From contig NZ_SMOD01000006.1 in the NCBI RefSeq assembly GCF_004353905.1, positions 1-64,000 of the forward strand: a stretch of 64,000 nucleotides of DNA. The letters run 5' to 3'. Numbering within the stretch: the stretch's first letter is position 1; each line of letters starts with the position of its first letter. Both the position numbers and the translations under genes were made by a program. Source of the DNA: Paraburkholderia guartelaensis (GTDB lineage Bacteria > Pseudomonadota > Gammaproteobacteria > Burkholderiales > Burkholderiaceae). Shown here in pieces: positions 50,165-59,348 of this stretch. The notes beneath the pieces are model-generated. The model was not told the DNA's origin. It did not search any database and was given only the letters and a program-made list of their open reading frames with translations.

Positions 50165-51475
50165 ATGGGACGCAGTACGACGCGGGGCGCGGCGCACCGC
50201 TGGAAAGTGCTCGCGGTAGGTGTGGCGGCGAACGCCAGTTTTGCGGCGGCGCTCGGCGGCATTCCCGCAACAGGCGTGTTGATCCGCTCGGATTACCGCA
50301 TCGGCACGGGCGAACTGGGTGTCGTGCTCGGCATGCTGGGACTCGGCATCGTGCTGAGTGAGCTTCCGTGGGGACTCCTGACGGATCGATGGGGCGACCG
50401 GCGCGTGCTGCTCACGGGGCTCTCCACGACAGCACTTGCACTCGTCGCGATGGCGCTGTGGGGTTCACCGGCGGGCGCGCAAGCGCCCAGCGCGACGACG
50501 CTCGCGGTTGGCCTGCTCTCGCTCGGCCTGCTTGGAGGAAGCGTGAACGGCTCGAGCGGGCGCGCGGTGATGGCGTGGTTCGCCACTCACGAGCGGGGCC
50601 TGGCGATGAGCATCCGCCAAACCGCCGTGCCAACTGGCGGCGGGCTCGGCGCGCTCGTGCTGCCCGCGCTCGCCGAGCATGCGGGATTCGCGGCCGTGTA
50701 CGGTGCGCTCGCTGCGATGTGCGTGGTCTCCACCGTGCTCACAATAGTCTGGCTGCACGAGCCCGCGCACGAGAGTGGCGCCGCGCATGCGCCGCTTGTC
50801 TCTCACGAATCGGGCGCGCAGGCGCAACGCGCAGTCTCGCCGCTGCACAGCGTAACCGTATGGCGCATGGTGACGGGCATTGGCGTGCTGTGCATTCCCC
50901 AGGTGGCCGTGCTTTCGTTCGCCAGTATTTTCCTGCATGACGTCGGCCATGCGGGTACGGCGGCCGTCAGCGCGACGCTTGCGGCAGTGCAGGGCGGTGC
51001 GGCGTTCATGCGTGTGTACGGCGGGCGTTGGACCGACCGGCATGGCGACCGGCGCATCTGGTTGCGCGGCTGTGCGGCGCTCACCGTCGCGCTGTTCGTT
51101 GTGCTTGCCGCGCTGACGGCTTTTGCATCGCCCACGCACCGCGCAAGCGCGGCGTTCGTGACGCTGCTTGCTGTGGTGATCGTGCTTGGCGGTATCGCCG
51201 CCTCCGCGTGGCATGGCGTTGCCTTCACCGAACTCGCGACGCTCGCGGGCAACGGTCGGGTGGGAACCGCGCTCGCGATGGGCAACACCGGTGCTTTCGT
51301 TGCGTTCTTCGTCGCGCCTTCGGCGATCCCGCTGTTGTTGTCGTGGTTCGGGTGGCCGGCGGTCTGGGTGGCGGCCGCGCTTTGCGCCGCGCTGGCATGG
51401 CCCGCATTCACGGCGCCTCGCGAGCGCAGCGATGCCGGGCGCGCTGGCGAGAGTCGACAACGCGCTCCGGCATAA
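50165..51475 (+). CDS. MFS transporter divergent from a LysR regulator
   Basis: The 436-residue protein has twelve hydrophobic segments and MFS loop motifs (GLLTDRWGDRRVLLTG after helix 2; GGRWTDRHGDRRIWLRG after helix 8). CTGGAGGT lies seven bases before the ATG at 50165, which favours this start over 50132. The substrate is unknown; the neighbouring LysR gene suggests induction by the transported compound. A 166-base spacer follows before the response-regulator genes. Confidence 0.85.
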   Translation: MGRSTTRGAAHRWKVLAVGVAANASFAAALGGIPATGVLIRSDYRIGTGELGVVLGMLGLGIVLSELPWGLLTDRWGDRRVLLTGLSTTALALVAMALWGSPAGAQAPSATTLAVGLLSLGLLGGSVNGSSGRAVMAWFATHERGLAMSIRQTAVPTGGGLGALVLPALAEHAGFAAVYGALAAMCVVSTVLTIVWLHEPAHESGAAHAPLVSHESGAQAQRAVSPLHSVTVWRMVTGIGVLCIPQVAVLSFASIFLHDVGHAGTAAVSATLAAVQGGAAFMRVYGGRWTDRHGDRRIWLRGCAALTVALFVVLAALTAFASPTHRASAAFVTLLAVVIVLGGIAASAWHGVAFTELATLAGNGRVGTALAMGNTGAFVAFFVAPSAIPLLLSWFGWPAVWVAAALCAALAWPAFTAPRERSDAGRAGESRQRAPA

Positions 51476-51641
51476 CTCATACACAAGCAGAAGATAAGCA
51501 ATCATTTAACGTTTCAGAAATCTCCGATTTCGACGGCGGCGTTTCAATGGTCAGATGAACGACCTTGACGATGTTGTGGGTTGCCGGTGCGCTCGCGCGG
51601 CGCATCGCACCCACGCAAGTCCGCCTCGAAGGAGATTCAGC

Positions 51642-52283
51642 GTGAAGTTACGTGTCGTTCTCGCGGACGATCATCCATTCGTTCTGCTTGGCGTTCGCTC
51701 GGCGCTCCTCGCTGAAGACGATATCGAGGTCGTAGGGCAAGCGTGCAGCGCGCAAGCGTTATTGCAGACGCTCGAAACCGTCCCGTGCGACGTGGTGGTC
51801 ACCGACCTCAACATGCCGCCTGTTTCCGGCGAGGCCGAGGACGGCCTGCGCCTCGTGCGGCGTTTGCGTCGCGACTGGCCTCATATCCCCGTGGTCGTGT
51901 TGACCGGCGTCGCGAATGCCGTCCTCCTGCGCGCGGTGGCGCACTCGGGCGTGGTCGCCATACTGCGTAAAACCGAGCGGATGGACGAACTCGCCGCCAT
52001 CGTGCGCGGCGCCGCACAAGGTCGCGCCCATCTCAGTCCGGCCATCGAGCGCGAACTCGCGGCCGCCGCCTGCCCGCCCGACATGTGTGTGCCCCGTTTG
52101 ACGCCGCGCGAATCGGAGGTGATCCGCAAATTCGCGAGCGGCAGTTCGATCACGGAAATCGCGCGCGCCCTCGGCCGCGACGTACGCACAGTGAGCAGCC
52201 AGAAGCGCGACGCCATGGCGAAGCTCGGCGTGAGCAACGACGCGGGACTCTTCGCCTTCGTCAGGGCACACGGACTTCTATGA
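51642..52283 (+). CDS. RcsB/BvgA-like response regulator, first of three
   Basis: The 213-residue protein has a complete receiver (Asp9, Asp10, phosphorylated Asp55 in VVVTDLNMPP, Thr88, Lys110) and a LuxR-type HTH whose recognition helix reads ITEIARALGRDVRTVSSQKR. The VSSQK motif and C-terminal shape are those of RcsB. It starts with GTG at 51642 behind AAGGAG and overlaps the next regulator (ATGA). An upstream repeat GAAATC-TCC-GATTTC (51517-51531) is a possible operator. Its kinase is presumably the hybrid kinase at 54735. Confidence 0.9.
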   Translation: MKLRVVLADDHPFVLLGVRSALLAEDDIEVVGQACSAQALLQTLETVPCDVVVTDLNMPPVSGEAEDGLRLVRRLRRDWPHIPVVVLTGVANAVLLRAVAHSGVVAILRKTERMDELAAIVRGAAQGRAHLSPAIERELAAAACPPDMCVPRLTPRESEVIRKFASGSSITEIARALGRDVRTVSSQKRDAMAKLGVSNDAGLFAFVRAHGLL

Positions 52284-53035
52284 CCCCCCTTCCCGCGCCG
52301 CTCTCGGACGATGCCGCTGCGGCTACCGCTACCCAGCGCGCCAGCCGCGAGCACGAAAAACAGCACGCCGACGTCGCGGCACCGGTGCGCGTGATCATCG
52401 CCGACGATCATCCGCTCGTTGTGTATGCGCTGGAGGGCATGCTCGCCAACCATCCCAACGTGCAGATCGTCGCGCGTGCGCGCAGCGTGTCCGAGCTGTT
52501 CGAAGCCGCAGCGCAGCACGCGTTCGATCTCGTTCTGATGGACCTCTATATGGGCTTCCCCGGCGAACTGGACGGACCCGAGGCCATCCGCGTATTTCGC
52601 GCCGCGTTCCCGCAAAAGGCGGTGGTCGTGCTCACCATGGAAAGCGAGGCGACGGTGCTACGCAAGACCGTTGAGATGGAGGTGGCAGCGGTACTCAGCA
52701 AGCGTGATCGCATCGACCTGATCCCGGTTGCGATCATGTCGGCGATGGCACGCGAACAATACGTCGGGCCCGTCGTGCGCGACCTGCTCACGGAAGCGGC
52801 GCACGCCGCGCGGCGCGAAGAGGTCCACCGCATTCTCACGCGGCGTGAATTCGAGGTCATCACGCACTATTCGACCGGACTCGGCGTGACAGAAATCGCA
52901 GGTCTGCTCGGGCGCAGCGTCAAAACGATCAGCGCGCAAAAGTGCGCGGCGATGAAGAAGCTCGCGCTCAGCAACGATATCGAGCTCTATCGCCTGGCGG
53001 TCGAATGCGGGGTCACGCCGGGCGAGCACAACTGA
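52280..53035 (+). CDS. RcsB/BvgA-like response regulator, second of three
   Basis: The 251-residue regulator has a 35-residue Ala/Asp-rich N-terminal extension before its receiver. The phosphorylation site is complete (Asp42, Asp43, Asp88, Thr119, Lys141), but the loop after Asp88 reads DLYMGFPGEL, lacking the usual proline after methionine. The HTH contains VTEIAGLLGRSVKTISAQK. Its start overlaps the stop of the first regulator, so both are translated from one message. The extension could be a linker or an interaction segment. Confidence 0.9.
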   Translation: MTPLPAPLSDDAAAATATQRASREHEKQHADVAAPVRVIIADDHPLVVYALEGMLANHPNVQIVARARSVSELFEAAAQHAFDLVLMDLYMGFPGELDGPEAIRVFRAAFPQKAVVVLTMESEATVLRKTVEMEVAAVLSKRDRIDLIPVAIMSAMAREQYVGPVVRDLLTEAAHAARREEVHRILTRREFEVITHYSTGLGVTEIAGLLGRSVKTISAQKCAAMKKLALSNDIELYRLAVECGVTPGEHN

Positions 53036-53061
53036 GCGCTTCTTCCCACACGAGGTCTCCC

Positions 53062-53745
53062 ATGCACGCTAGCCAGGCCATACGAAAAGACACACTTCGC
53101 ACGGGCAAGCCGCTGCGCGTGATCGTTGCCGACGACCACGCGTGCATCCGGCTCGGCGTGGCCAGCCTGCTGCACGCAACGGGGCGAGGCCTCGTCGTCG
53201 GCGAAGCCAGCAACACGCTTGCGCTTGCCACGCAGCTCGATATGAGCGACTGCGACGTCGTCATTTCCGATCTTTGCATGCCGGGGCTCGACGGCGAATA
53301 TGGCTCCCTCACCCTGCTGAGGCGCCTCGCGCAAACACGAGGCGCGCCAGCGGTCGTCGTGCTGAGCATGATGTCGACGCCGCGCGTTCTGACAGGTCTG
53401 ATGCATTACGGCCTGAACGTCATCGTCGACAAGCGCGACGTCGCGCACGATCTCCTGCTCGCTGTTGCCGCCGCGCGCGAGCGCATGCAGTTTCTCTCAA
53501 GCCACGCTCGCGAAACGCTCGCGCGCACCGGCGCCGCGTGCGCCCCCTGCTCGGGTGTGCCGAGCGCGCGCGAATGGGAGGTGTTCCAGCTTTACGCGCA
53601 GGGTATGTCGGTGCGCCAGATTGCCCAGCGATTTCAGCGCAGCAACAAAACCATCAGCGCGCAAAAGCGCAGCACGATGCGCAAGCTGGGGCTCGTCACG
53701 GAGCGTGATCTGATCGACTTTGCCATGCAGGTGGGGCTGACCTGA
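53062..53745 (+). CDS. RcsB/BvgA-like response regulator, third of three
   Basis: The 227-residue protein has a receiver with Asp24, Asp25, phosphorylated Asp70 (VVISDLCMPGLDGEYGSLTL, close to the RcsB pattern), Ser102 and Lys124, and an HTH reading VRQIAQRFQRSNKTISAQKR. GAGGT lies 8 bases before the ATG. The gap from the second regulator is 26 bases, so the three probably form an operon. The three proteins are clearly homologous but far from identical, pointing to old duplications. Confidence 0.9.
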   Translation: MHASQAIRKDTLRTGKPLRVIVADDHACIRLGVASLLHATGRGLVVGEASNTLALATQLDMSDCDVVISDLCMPGLDGEYGSLTLLRRLAQTRGAPAVVVLSMMSTPRVLTGLMHYGLNVIVDKRDVAHDLLLAVAAARERMQFLSSHARETLARTGAACAPCSGVPSAREWEVFQLYAQGMSVRQIAQRFQRSNKTISAQKRSTMRKLGLVTERDLIDFAMQVGLT

Positions 53746-53981
53746 TTCATCCCCAGGTGGCGCGCCTCAATTTATTCGAGTGTTCGCAGGCATTTCTCTC
53801 ACCGTGTCTTGCGCAATGCGCCAAGCGTTTTAAGAGTTCTCCTATCTGATTGCAGGAATCGTCTCTCCATAATTCCAAGCTCGACGCACGGTTTGTCAGA
53901 TATTGCCGTCCCGGGAATGCGATCGAAGGGCGGCCAGGTCGGACCAGGGCTGTGGTGGAGTCCGGACACGGAGAGGAAAGA

Positions 53982-54713
53982 ATGAAGCTCGGTAGGCGTT
54001 TGGCGGTCGAGGGTGCGGGTACTGCGTGGCTCGTGTTCGCGGGTTGCGCAGCCACGGCGCTCAACGCGAGCCCGCCCTCCCAGGGGCTCGACGTTCTCGA
54101 AATGGCCGCGGCATTCGGGCTCGCGCTAACGGTGGCGAACTATGCCGCTGCGCGCGCGGCGAGCGCCCACTTCAATCCCGCCGTCACGATTGGCTACGCG
54201 GTTTCCGGGCGCTTTCCGGTGCGCGACGCCGCGCCCTACCTCGCCGCGCAAACCATCGGGGCCATTCTCGGCGCGGCCTTGCTCGTACGCGTGGCGAGCG
54301 GGCGCCCGGGCTTTTCCGTTGCGGTGTCCGACCTAGGTAGCAACGGCTATGACGATCATTCGCCGACCGACTACGCCCTCGGCGCCGTGTTCCTCCTGGA
54401 AGTGGCTGCGACATTCGTGTTCGTCCTCTTCCATCTTCTGATGTCGAGCACGGCTGCACGCCGCAAGACCGCCGCGCTCGCCGTCGGAGCTTGCCTTGCC
54501 GCCATCTATCTCATCGCCATTCCAGTGAGCAACGGCGGCGCGAATCCGGCGCGATCGACCGGTCCGGCGCTGTTCGTCGGCGAGTGGGCGCTCGATCAGC
54601 TCTGGCTCTTCTGGGCGGCGCCGTTGCTGGGGGGCGCCGCAGCTGGCGTGGTGTACCGCCTCGTGAGCCGCCGCTCGCGCATTGTCCCCATGCCATCTCG
54701 CGACGGCGTTTGA
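53982..54713 (+). CDS. Aquaporin (MIP family)
   Basis: The 243-residue protein has six membrane helices and the two half-helix NPA motifs: FNPAVT in the first half and GGANPARS in the second, the latter followed by the conserved arginine. The AqpZ-type pattern suggests a water channel; glycerol conduction is not excluded. AGAGGAAAG lies just before the ATG. The gene is placed between the response regulators and the hybrid kinase, with 236 bases upstream that could carry its own promoter. Confidence 0.92.
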   Translation: MKLGRRLAVEGAGTAWLVFAGCAATALNASPPSQGLDVLEMAAAFGLALTVANYAAARAASAHFNPAVTIGYAVSGRFPVRDAAPYLAAQTIGAILGAALLVRVASGRPGFSVAVSDLGSNGYDDHSPTDYALGAVFLLEVAATFVFVLFHLLMSSTAARRKTAALAVGACLAAIYLIAIPVSNGGANPARSTGPALFVGEWALDQLWLFWAAPLLGGAAAGVVYRLVSRRSRIVPMPSRDGV

Positions 54714-54734
54714 AATCCAGTCTGCTGCGCGCCG

Positions 54735-57700
54735 ATGAAGTCGATTCACTGCATGTTCCGTCTTCGCGCGCGTCCGGCGGCATCGTGGCGGGGGCGCGGA
54801 CTTGCGTGCCGGCTCGCCTGCATGTTCGCGTACCTCGGCGCGCTCGTCGCGACATGCGTGCTCGCGTTTTCCGCCGCGACGGCAAGCGCTGCGACTTCGT
54901 CTGAGCGGACAAACGAAGGCGTCGAGCTTTCGCAGCAGGTCAGCACGGCGTTGCCGTCGCAGCTCGTCGTCGGCGTGGTGGAGGGGGGCTGGGCGCCGCT
55001 CGAAGTGCTCGACGGCGCCACGCTCACCGGCTTCAGCGCCGACTATCTGCGCCTTCTCGCCGGGGCCGGCGTCAAGCTTGAGCCACGCGCCTTCGCAGAC
55101 ATGCCAGCGTTGCTCGCCGCGGCCTGCGCAGGCGATATCGACATCGTGATGAGCCTCGCGCGCACGCCGTCGCGCGAGCGCTGTCTCGCTTTCACGATGC
55201 CGTACCTGAGCGGCACCACGGCATTTGTCACGCGTGCCGGGAATACCGCGCTCGCGACCCAGCCGGCGCGCCTCGCGCATGCGACGTTCGCAGTCGAGCG
55301 CGGCTACGCCCTCGAATCCGTATTGCGGGAGCGTTTCGCGCAGGCACGCTTCGAAACTTTTGCGAGCACGCAGGCAGCGCTGCGCGCCGTCGATCAGGGC
55401 AAGGCCGATGTCTATGCAGGCTTTTCGCCCGTGGCGCACTATCAGCTTGCGTTCAATGGATTCGGTCAGCTGCGCGTCGCCTTCGAGGAGCGCGGGCGCA
55501 TGCGCGAGTTGCGTTATGCCGTGCCGGTCTCCAAATCGGTCCTGCGCGATCGGCTAGACCGTCTACTTGCTGGCATGCGGCCCGCCGCGGCAGCGGCCGA
55601 GCGGGCTCGCTGGTTTGTAGGCGGCGCGCCGGCAGAGGCGTCGCCGTCTGCGTTCAGCCTGAGCGTCGAAGAGCGCGCGTGGCTGCGCGCCGCGCCGCCG
55701 CTGAAAGTGGGCTACGACAGCGGCTGGCTCCCGTTCAGCTTCTCGAACAAGGCCGGCGAGCCGTCGGGTATGGCCGCCGACTATCTCCGCTATCTGGGGC
55801 GCACCCTTGGCGCTACCTTCGAGTTCGTGCCGATTTCTCCCTGGAGGAGCGCTGGGGCCGCATTGCAGCGTGGCGAGATCGCGCTTGCCGTGACCTCGGT
55901 GAGCGACGGCGTTTTCGGCTCCGGCGTGGTCTACACGGAGGCGTTCGAGCACTATCCGCTCGTCATGGTGGGGCGGCGCGACGAGGCGATGGCGCGCTCG
56001 CTTGCCGACTTCGCGGGCCGCCGCATCGTGCTGGCGCCGCACGTGCCGGAAATGCGCGAACCGCCGGGTACGCACGTCGTGCGCGCCGCAAGCCTCGACG
56101 CGGGGCTCACCATGGTCGCTCGCAACGAGGCCGATGTGCTGGTGGGCAACGCGGCCGCACTCGACGAGCCGCTCAGCGGCGCCTATCTCGACACGCTGAA
56201 GGTGCTGGGCGCGGCAGGCGCCGGCGATTCGACGGCGCTTGCCGTGCGCGGCGATCTTGCGCCGCTCGCAGGGCTCATCAATCGCGCGCTCGACGCGATG
56301 TCGCCCGTCGAACAGCAGCAGATCCGCAATCGCTGGACCGCCGCCGTCTCCACCCGGGCCGGCGGCTGGAGCGTGAACGCGCTGCGGCTGCTGCCGCTCC
56401 TGATCGTGTTCGGCGTGCTGCTTCTCGTCACGCTGCGCGCCTACGTGCTGCTCCAGCGCGAAATGCACAGACGGCGGCGCGCGGAGCAGGTCCTCGCGCG
56501 CCAGGTGGAACTGCAGGACACGATGACGGAAATGATCCCGTATCCGCTCTGCGCACGGGATCTCGAAAACCGCTACCTCGCGATCAATCGCGCCTACGAA
56601 GAATCGACGGGTCTCGCGCGCGCCCGCGTGCTTGGGCGCACGGGTTCGGCCGTGATGGCATGGGGGCCCGAAAACAGCCGCCGCATGGATGATCTCTACC
56701 GGCTCACGATCGTCGAGGGGGACAGCCAGCCCGTCGAACTGATCTTCGAGAACGCGGATGGGGAGGCTCGCCACGGCATTTTCTGGACGCGTGTGTGCCG
56801 CGACTCGCGGGGCGCGCCGTTCTGCGTACTCGGCACGTTGATCGACGTCACCGACATTCGCCGCGCGGAGTTGCGCGAACGCGAATCGGAGCGGCTGCTC
56901 TCGGAGGTGACGGGTTCGCTGCCCGCGATCGTGTTCCAGTTGCGACGCGCGCCCGATGGCCGCTACTCGTTTCCGTACATTGGCGGCGACACGCAGCGGC
57001 TCCTCGGCGACACCGTCGACGCGCTTCGCCGCGCTCGTTCGGTCGATCTCTCGCGGGTGGCGCGACATGATCGCGCGCGCCTTGCCTCGCAGCTCGAACG
57101 CTCCGCGCGGCGGTTCATGCCCGTGCACGCCGAGTTCCGCTTTCAAGGCGCGGCCGGATTCGTGTGGGTGCGCGCGGAGTTCGCGCCGCGCCGCGCGGAG
57201 GACGGCGCGATCGTCTGGAGCGGCTATGCGCTGGATGCGAACGTCGAGCACGCGCGTGCGGACGAACTCGAGCACGCACGCGATACCGCGGAGGCGGCTT
57301 CTCGGGCGAAGGACGATTTTCTCGCCATGATGAGCCACGAGATCCGCACGCCGATGAACGGCGTGCTGGGTCTCGTCGAAGTGCTCGAGCGCACGCCGCT
57401 GAACCCCGACCAGGCGCAAATGGTCGCCATGGTGCACGAATCGGCGGGGGCACTGCTGCAGATACTCGACGATCTGCTCGACTACTCGAAGATCCAGGCC
57501 GGCCATCTCGTGATCGACTCGCAGCCGTTCGACGTGCGCGAACTCGTCGACAACGCCGTCGGGCTGCTGGCCGCGCGTGCGCACGAGAAGGGGCTGAAAG
57601 TGCGCGTGGATGTGGAGCCGGAGGTCGCGGCGCTCTTGCGCGGCGACAGCGTGCGGCTACGGCAGATCCTCTTCAATCTGCTCAGCAATGCAATCAAGTT

Positions 57701-59348
57701 CACGCCGGCGGGCGAAGTGAGCGTGCACGTTAGCGCACGCGATATCGGCGCGTGCGGCGGCGCGCCTGTCTGCCAGCGGCTTTCGATCTCGGTGGCCGAC
57801 ACGGGAATCGGTATCGCGTCCGAAGCGCAGGCGCAGCTCTTCGAGCCGTTCGTGCAGGCCGAGACCTCGACCACGCGACGCTTCGGCGGCACGGGGCTCG
57901 GCCTCACGATCTGCCGCAAGCTCGCGGCGCTGATGGGCGGCGCGCTCGAACTCGAGAGCGAAGTGGATCGCGGCACCAGCCTGACGCTGCATATCGAATT
58001 GCCCGTGGAGGTGCGTAGCGGCACGGCCGCCGGGCTGCGCGGCAAGCGCGCGCTCGTGGCATGCGAGGACGCGAGCGTTGCCGCCGCATTGATGCATTTT
58101 TGCGCGGCGCTCGGCATGCAAATGCGCCGCGTCGCGCCAGCGGACCTCGTCCGCGCCGCGAAGGCGGACAAGGCCGATCTGATATTCGTGGCGGAAGCGC
58201 TGGTCGGGCGCTTGGGCAAACTCGGCGCGCCTGTGCTTTGCCTGACGGAGAACCCGAAGCCGAGCGGCTATCGCGTCGCCGAGAGCGGAGTGCGCGTGAG
58301 CGTCAACCCGCTGTCCTGGCGTGGCTTGAGCGCCGTTTGTGCGCTGGCGCTGGCGGGGCTGCCGGTCAAGGTTGCCAGCCCGTCGCGTCCCGCCGCCGAT
58401 GCGCAGACGACGCTCCCGGCGCCCGATCGCGAGCAGGAACGTGCAGCCGGCCGCCTCATCCTCGTGGCGGAGGACCATCCGGTGAATCAGGAGCTGATCC
58501 GTCATCAACTGGCGTTGATCGGGTTCGCGTGCGACGTCGTCGACGACGGCGCGAAGGCGCTCGAAGCGCTGGCCGAATGCGAATACGGCTGCCTGATAAC
58601 CGACTGTCATATGCCGAACGTCTCGGGCTACGATCTCGCGCGGGGCATACGCCAAATGGAGCAGAAGGCGCGCGGCGTGCGGCGCTTGCCGATACTCGGC
58701 ATCACGGCGAATACGGCGCCCGAGAACGTGAGTCAGTGCAGCGAAGCGGGCATGGACGATTGCCTCGTCAAGCCCACGCGCGTGGCCACGCTGCGCGAGC
58801 ATCTCGCGCGCTGGTTCGGCGTGGAGGGCATGCAGCGCACCCTGCAGGACGAAGCGGCACGCGAGGCGGACGCGAACGGACAAGCGGAGTCACGGCCCTC
58901 AAGAGCGTCGAAGGTTTCGGGGTCGTCGGGGGCTTCGGAGTCGGCTCGCGCTGCGCGCGACGGTTGCGGCGGAAAGCTCGCGGAAAAGCCTGCAAACGCA
59001 CGGACGTTCGAGCCGCTGGATCTAGCGCATATGATCCAGGTTTGGGGCGGCGAGGCGACCGTGAAGACGTTGCTCGGCTCGTTCGTTTCGGCGATGCGCG
59101 ACGACCTGGACGCCTTGCCGCCGCTTCTCGAACAAGCCGACGTCGCGCGCTTACGCGAATGGCATCACCGGCTTGCCGGTGCGGTGGGCGTGCTGCAGTA
59201 CCCAGCGCTGCTCGCCGAGCTCGAGACGTTTCGCGGTCATATGAACAGTCACACTGCCGAGCGACTGCGTGAAGAAGGCTATGCGCTCATCCGTACTTGC
59301 CAGGCGATGCTCGTCGGAATCGAGCAGCAAGCCGCGCTGCTCGCGTGA
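54735..59348 (+). CDS. BvgS/EvgS-type hybrid sensor histidine kinase
   Basis: The 1537-residue protein is a full phosphorelay in one chain. In order: signal/anchor segment (about 28-52), two periplasmic SBP_bac_3 Venus-flytrap domains (about 76-298 and 320-540), a membrane helix (about 550-572), two PAS domains (about 594-715 and 718-835), HisKA with His868 (MSHEIRTPMNG), HATPase (about 965-1085; NLLSNAIKF, DTGIGI, GGTGLGL), a degenerate receiver-like region (about 1098-1205), a receiver with Asp1290 (LITDCHMPN), and an HPt domain with His1478 (WHHRLAGAVG). It should phosphorylate the RcsB-like regulators upstream. The start has no good ribosome site; an ATG at 54753 is also possible. Confidence 0.95.
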   Translation: MKSIHCMFRLRARPAASWRGRGLACRLACMFAYLGALVATCVLAFSAATASAATSSERTNEGVELSQQVSTALPSQLVVGVVEGGWAPLEVLDGATLTGFSADYLRLLAGAGVKLEPRAFADMPALLAAACAGDIDIVMSLARTPSRERCLAFTMPYLSGTTAFVTRAGNTALATQPARLAHATFAVERGYALESVLRERFAQARFETFASTQAALRAVDQGKADVYAGFSPVAHYQLAFNGFGQLRVAFEERGRMRELRYAVPVSKSVLRDRLDRLLAGMRPAAAAAERARWFVGGAPAEASPSAFSLSVEERAWLRAAPPLKVGYDSGWLPFSFSNKAGEPSGMAADYLRYLGRTLGATFEFVPISPWRSAGAALQRGEIALAVTSVSDGVFGSGVVYTEAFEHYPLVMVGRRDEAMARSLADFAGRRIVLAPHVPEMREPPGTHVVRAASLDAGLTMVARNEADVLVGNAAALDEPLSGAYLDTLKVLGAAGAGDSTALAVRGDLAPLAGLINRALDAMSPVEQQQIRNRWTAAVSTRAGGWSVNALRLLPLLIVFGVLLLVTLRAYVLLQREMHRRRRAEQVLARQVELQDTMTEMIPYPLCARDLENRYLAINRAYEESTGLARARVLGRTGSAVMAWGPENSRRMDDLYRLTIVEGDSQPVELIFENADGEARHGIFWTRVCRDSRGAPFCVLGTLIDVTDIRRAELRERESERLLSEVTGSLPAIVFQLRRAPDGRYSFPYIGGDTQRLLGDTVDALRRARSVDLSRVARHDRARLASQLERSARRFMPVHAEFRFQGAAGFVWVRAEFAPRRAEDGAIVWSGYALDANVEHARADELEHARDTAEAASRAKDDFLAMMSHEIRTPMNGVLGLVEVLERTPLNPDQAQMVAMVHESAGALLQILDDLLDYSKIQAGHLVIDSQPFDVRELVDNAVGLLAARAHEKGLKVRVDVEPEVAALLRGDSVRLRQILFNLLSNAIKFTPAGEVSVHVSARDIGACGGAPVCQRLSISVADTGIGIASEAQAQLFEPFVQAETSTTRRFGGTGLGLTICRKLAALMGGALELESEVDRGTSLTLHIELPVEVRSGTAAGLRGKRALVACEDASVAAALMHFCAALGMQMRRVAPADLVRAAKADKADLIFVAEALVGRLGKLGAPVLCLTENPKPSGYRVAESGVRVSVNPLSWRGLSAVCALALAGLPVKVASPSRPAADAQTTLPAPDREQERAAGRLILVAEDHPVNQELIRHQLALIGFACDVVDDGAKALEALAECEYGCLITDCHMPNVSGYDLARGIRQMEQKARGVRRLPILGITANTAPENVSQCSEAGMDDCLVKPTRVATLREHLARWFGVEGMQRTLQDEAAREADANGQAESRPSRASKVSGSSGASESARAARDGCGGKLAEKPANARTFEPLDLAHMIQVWGGEATVKTLLGSFVSAMRDDLDALPPLLEQADVARLREWHHRLAGAVGVLQYPALLAELETFRGHMNSHTAERLREEGYALIRTCQAMLVGIEQQAALLA

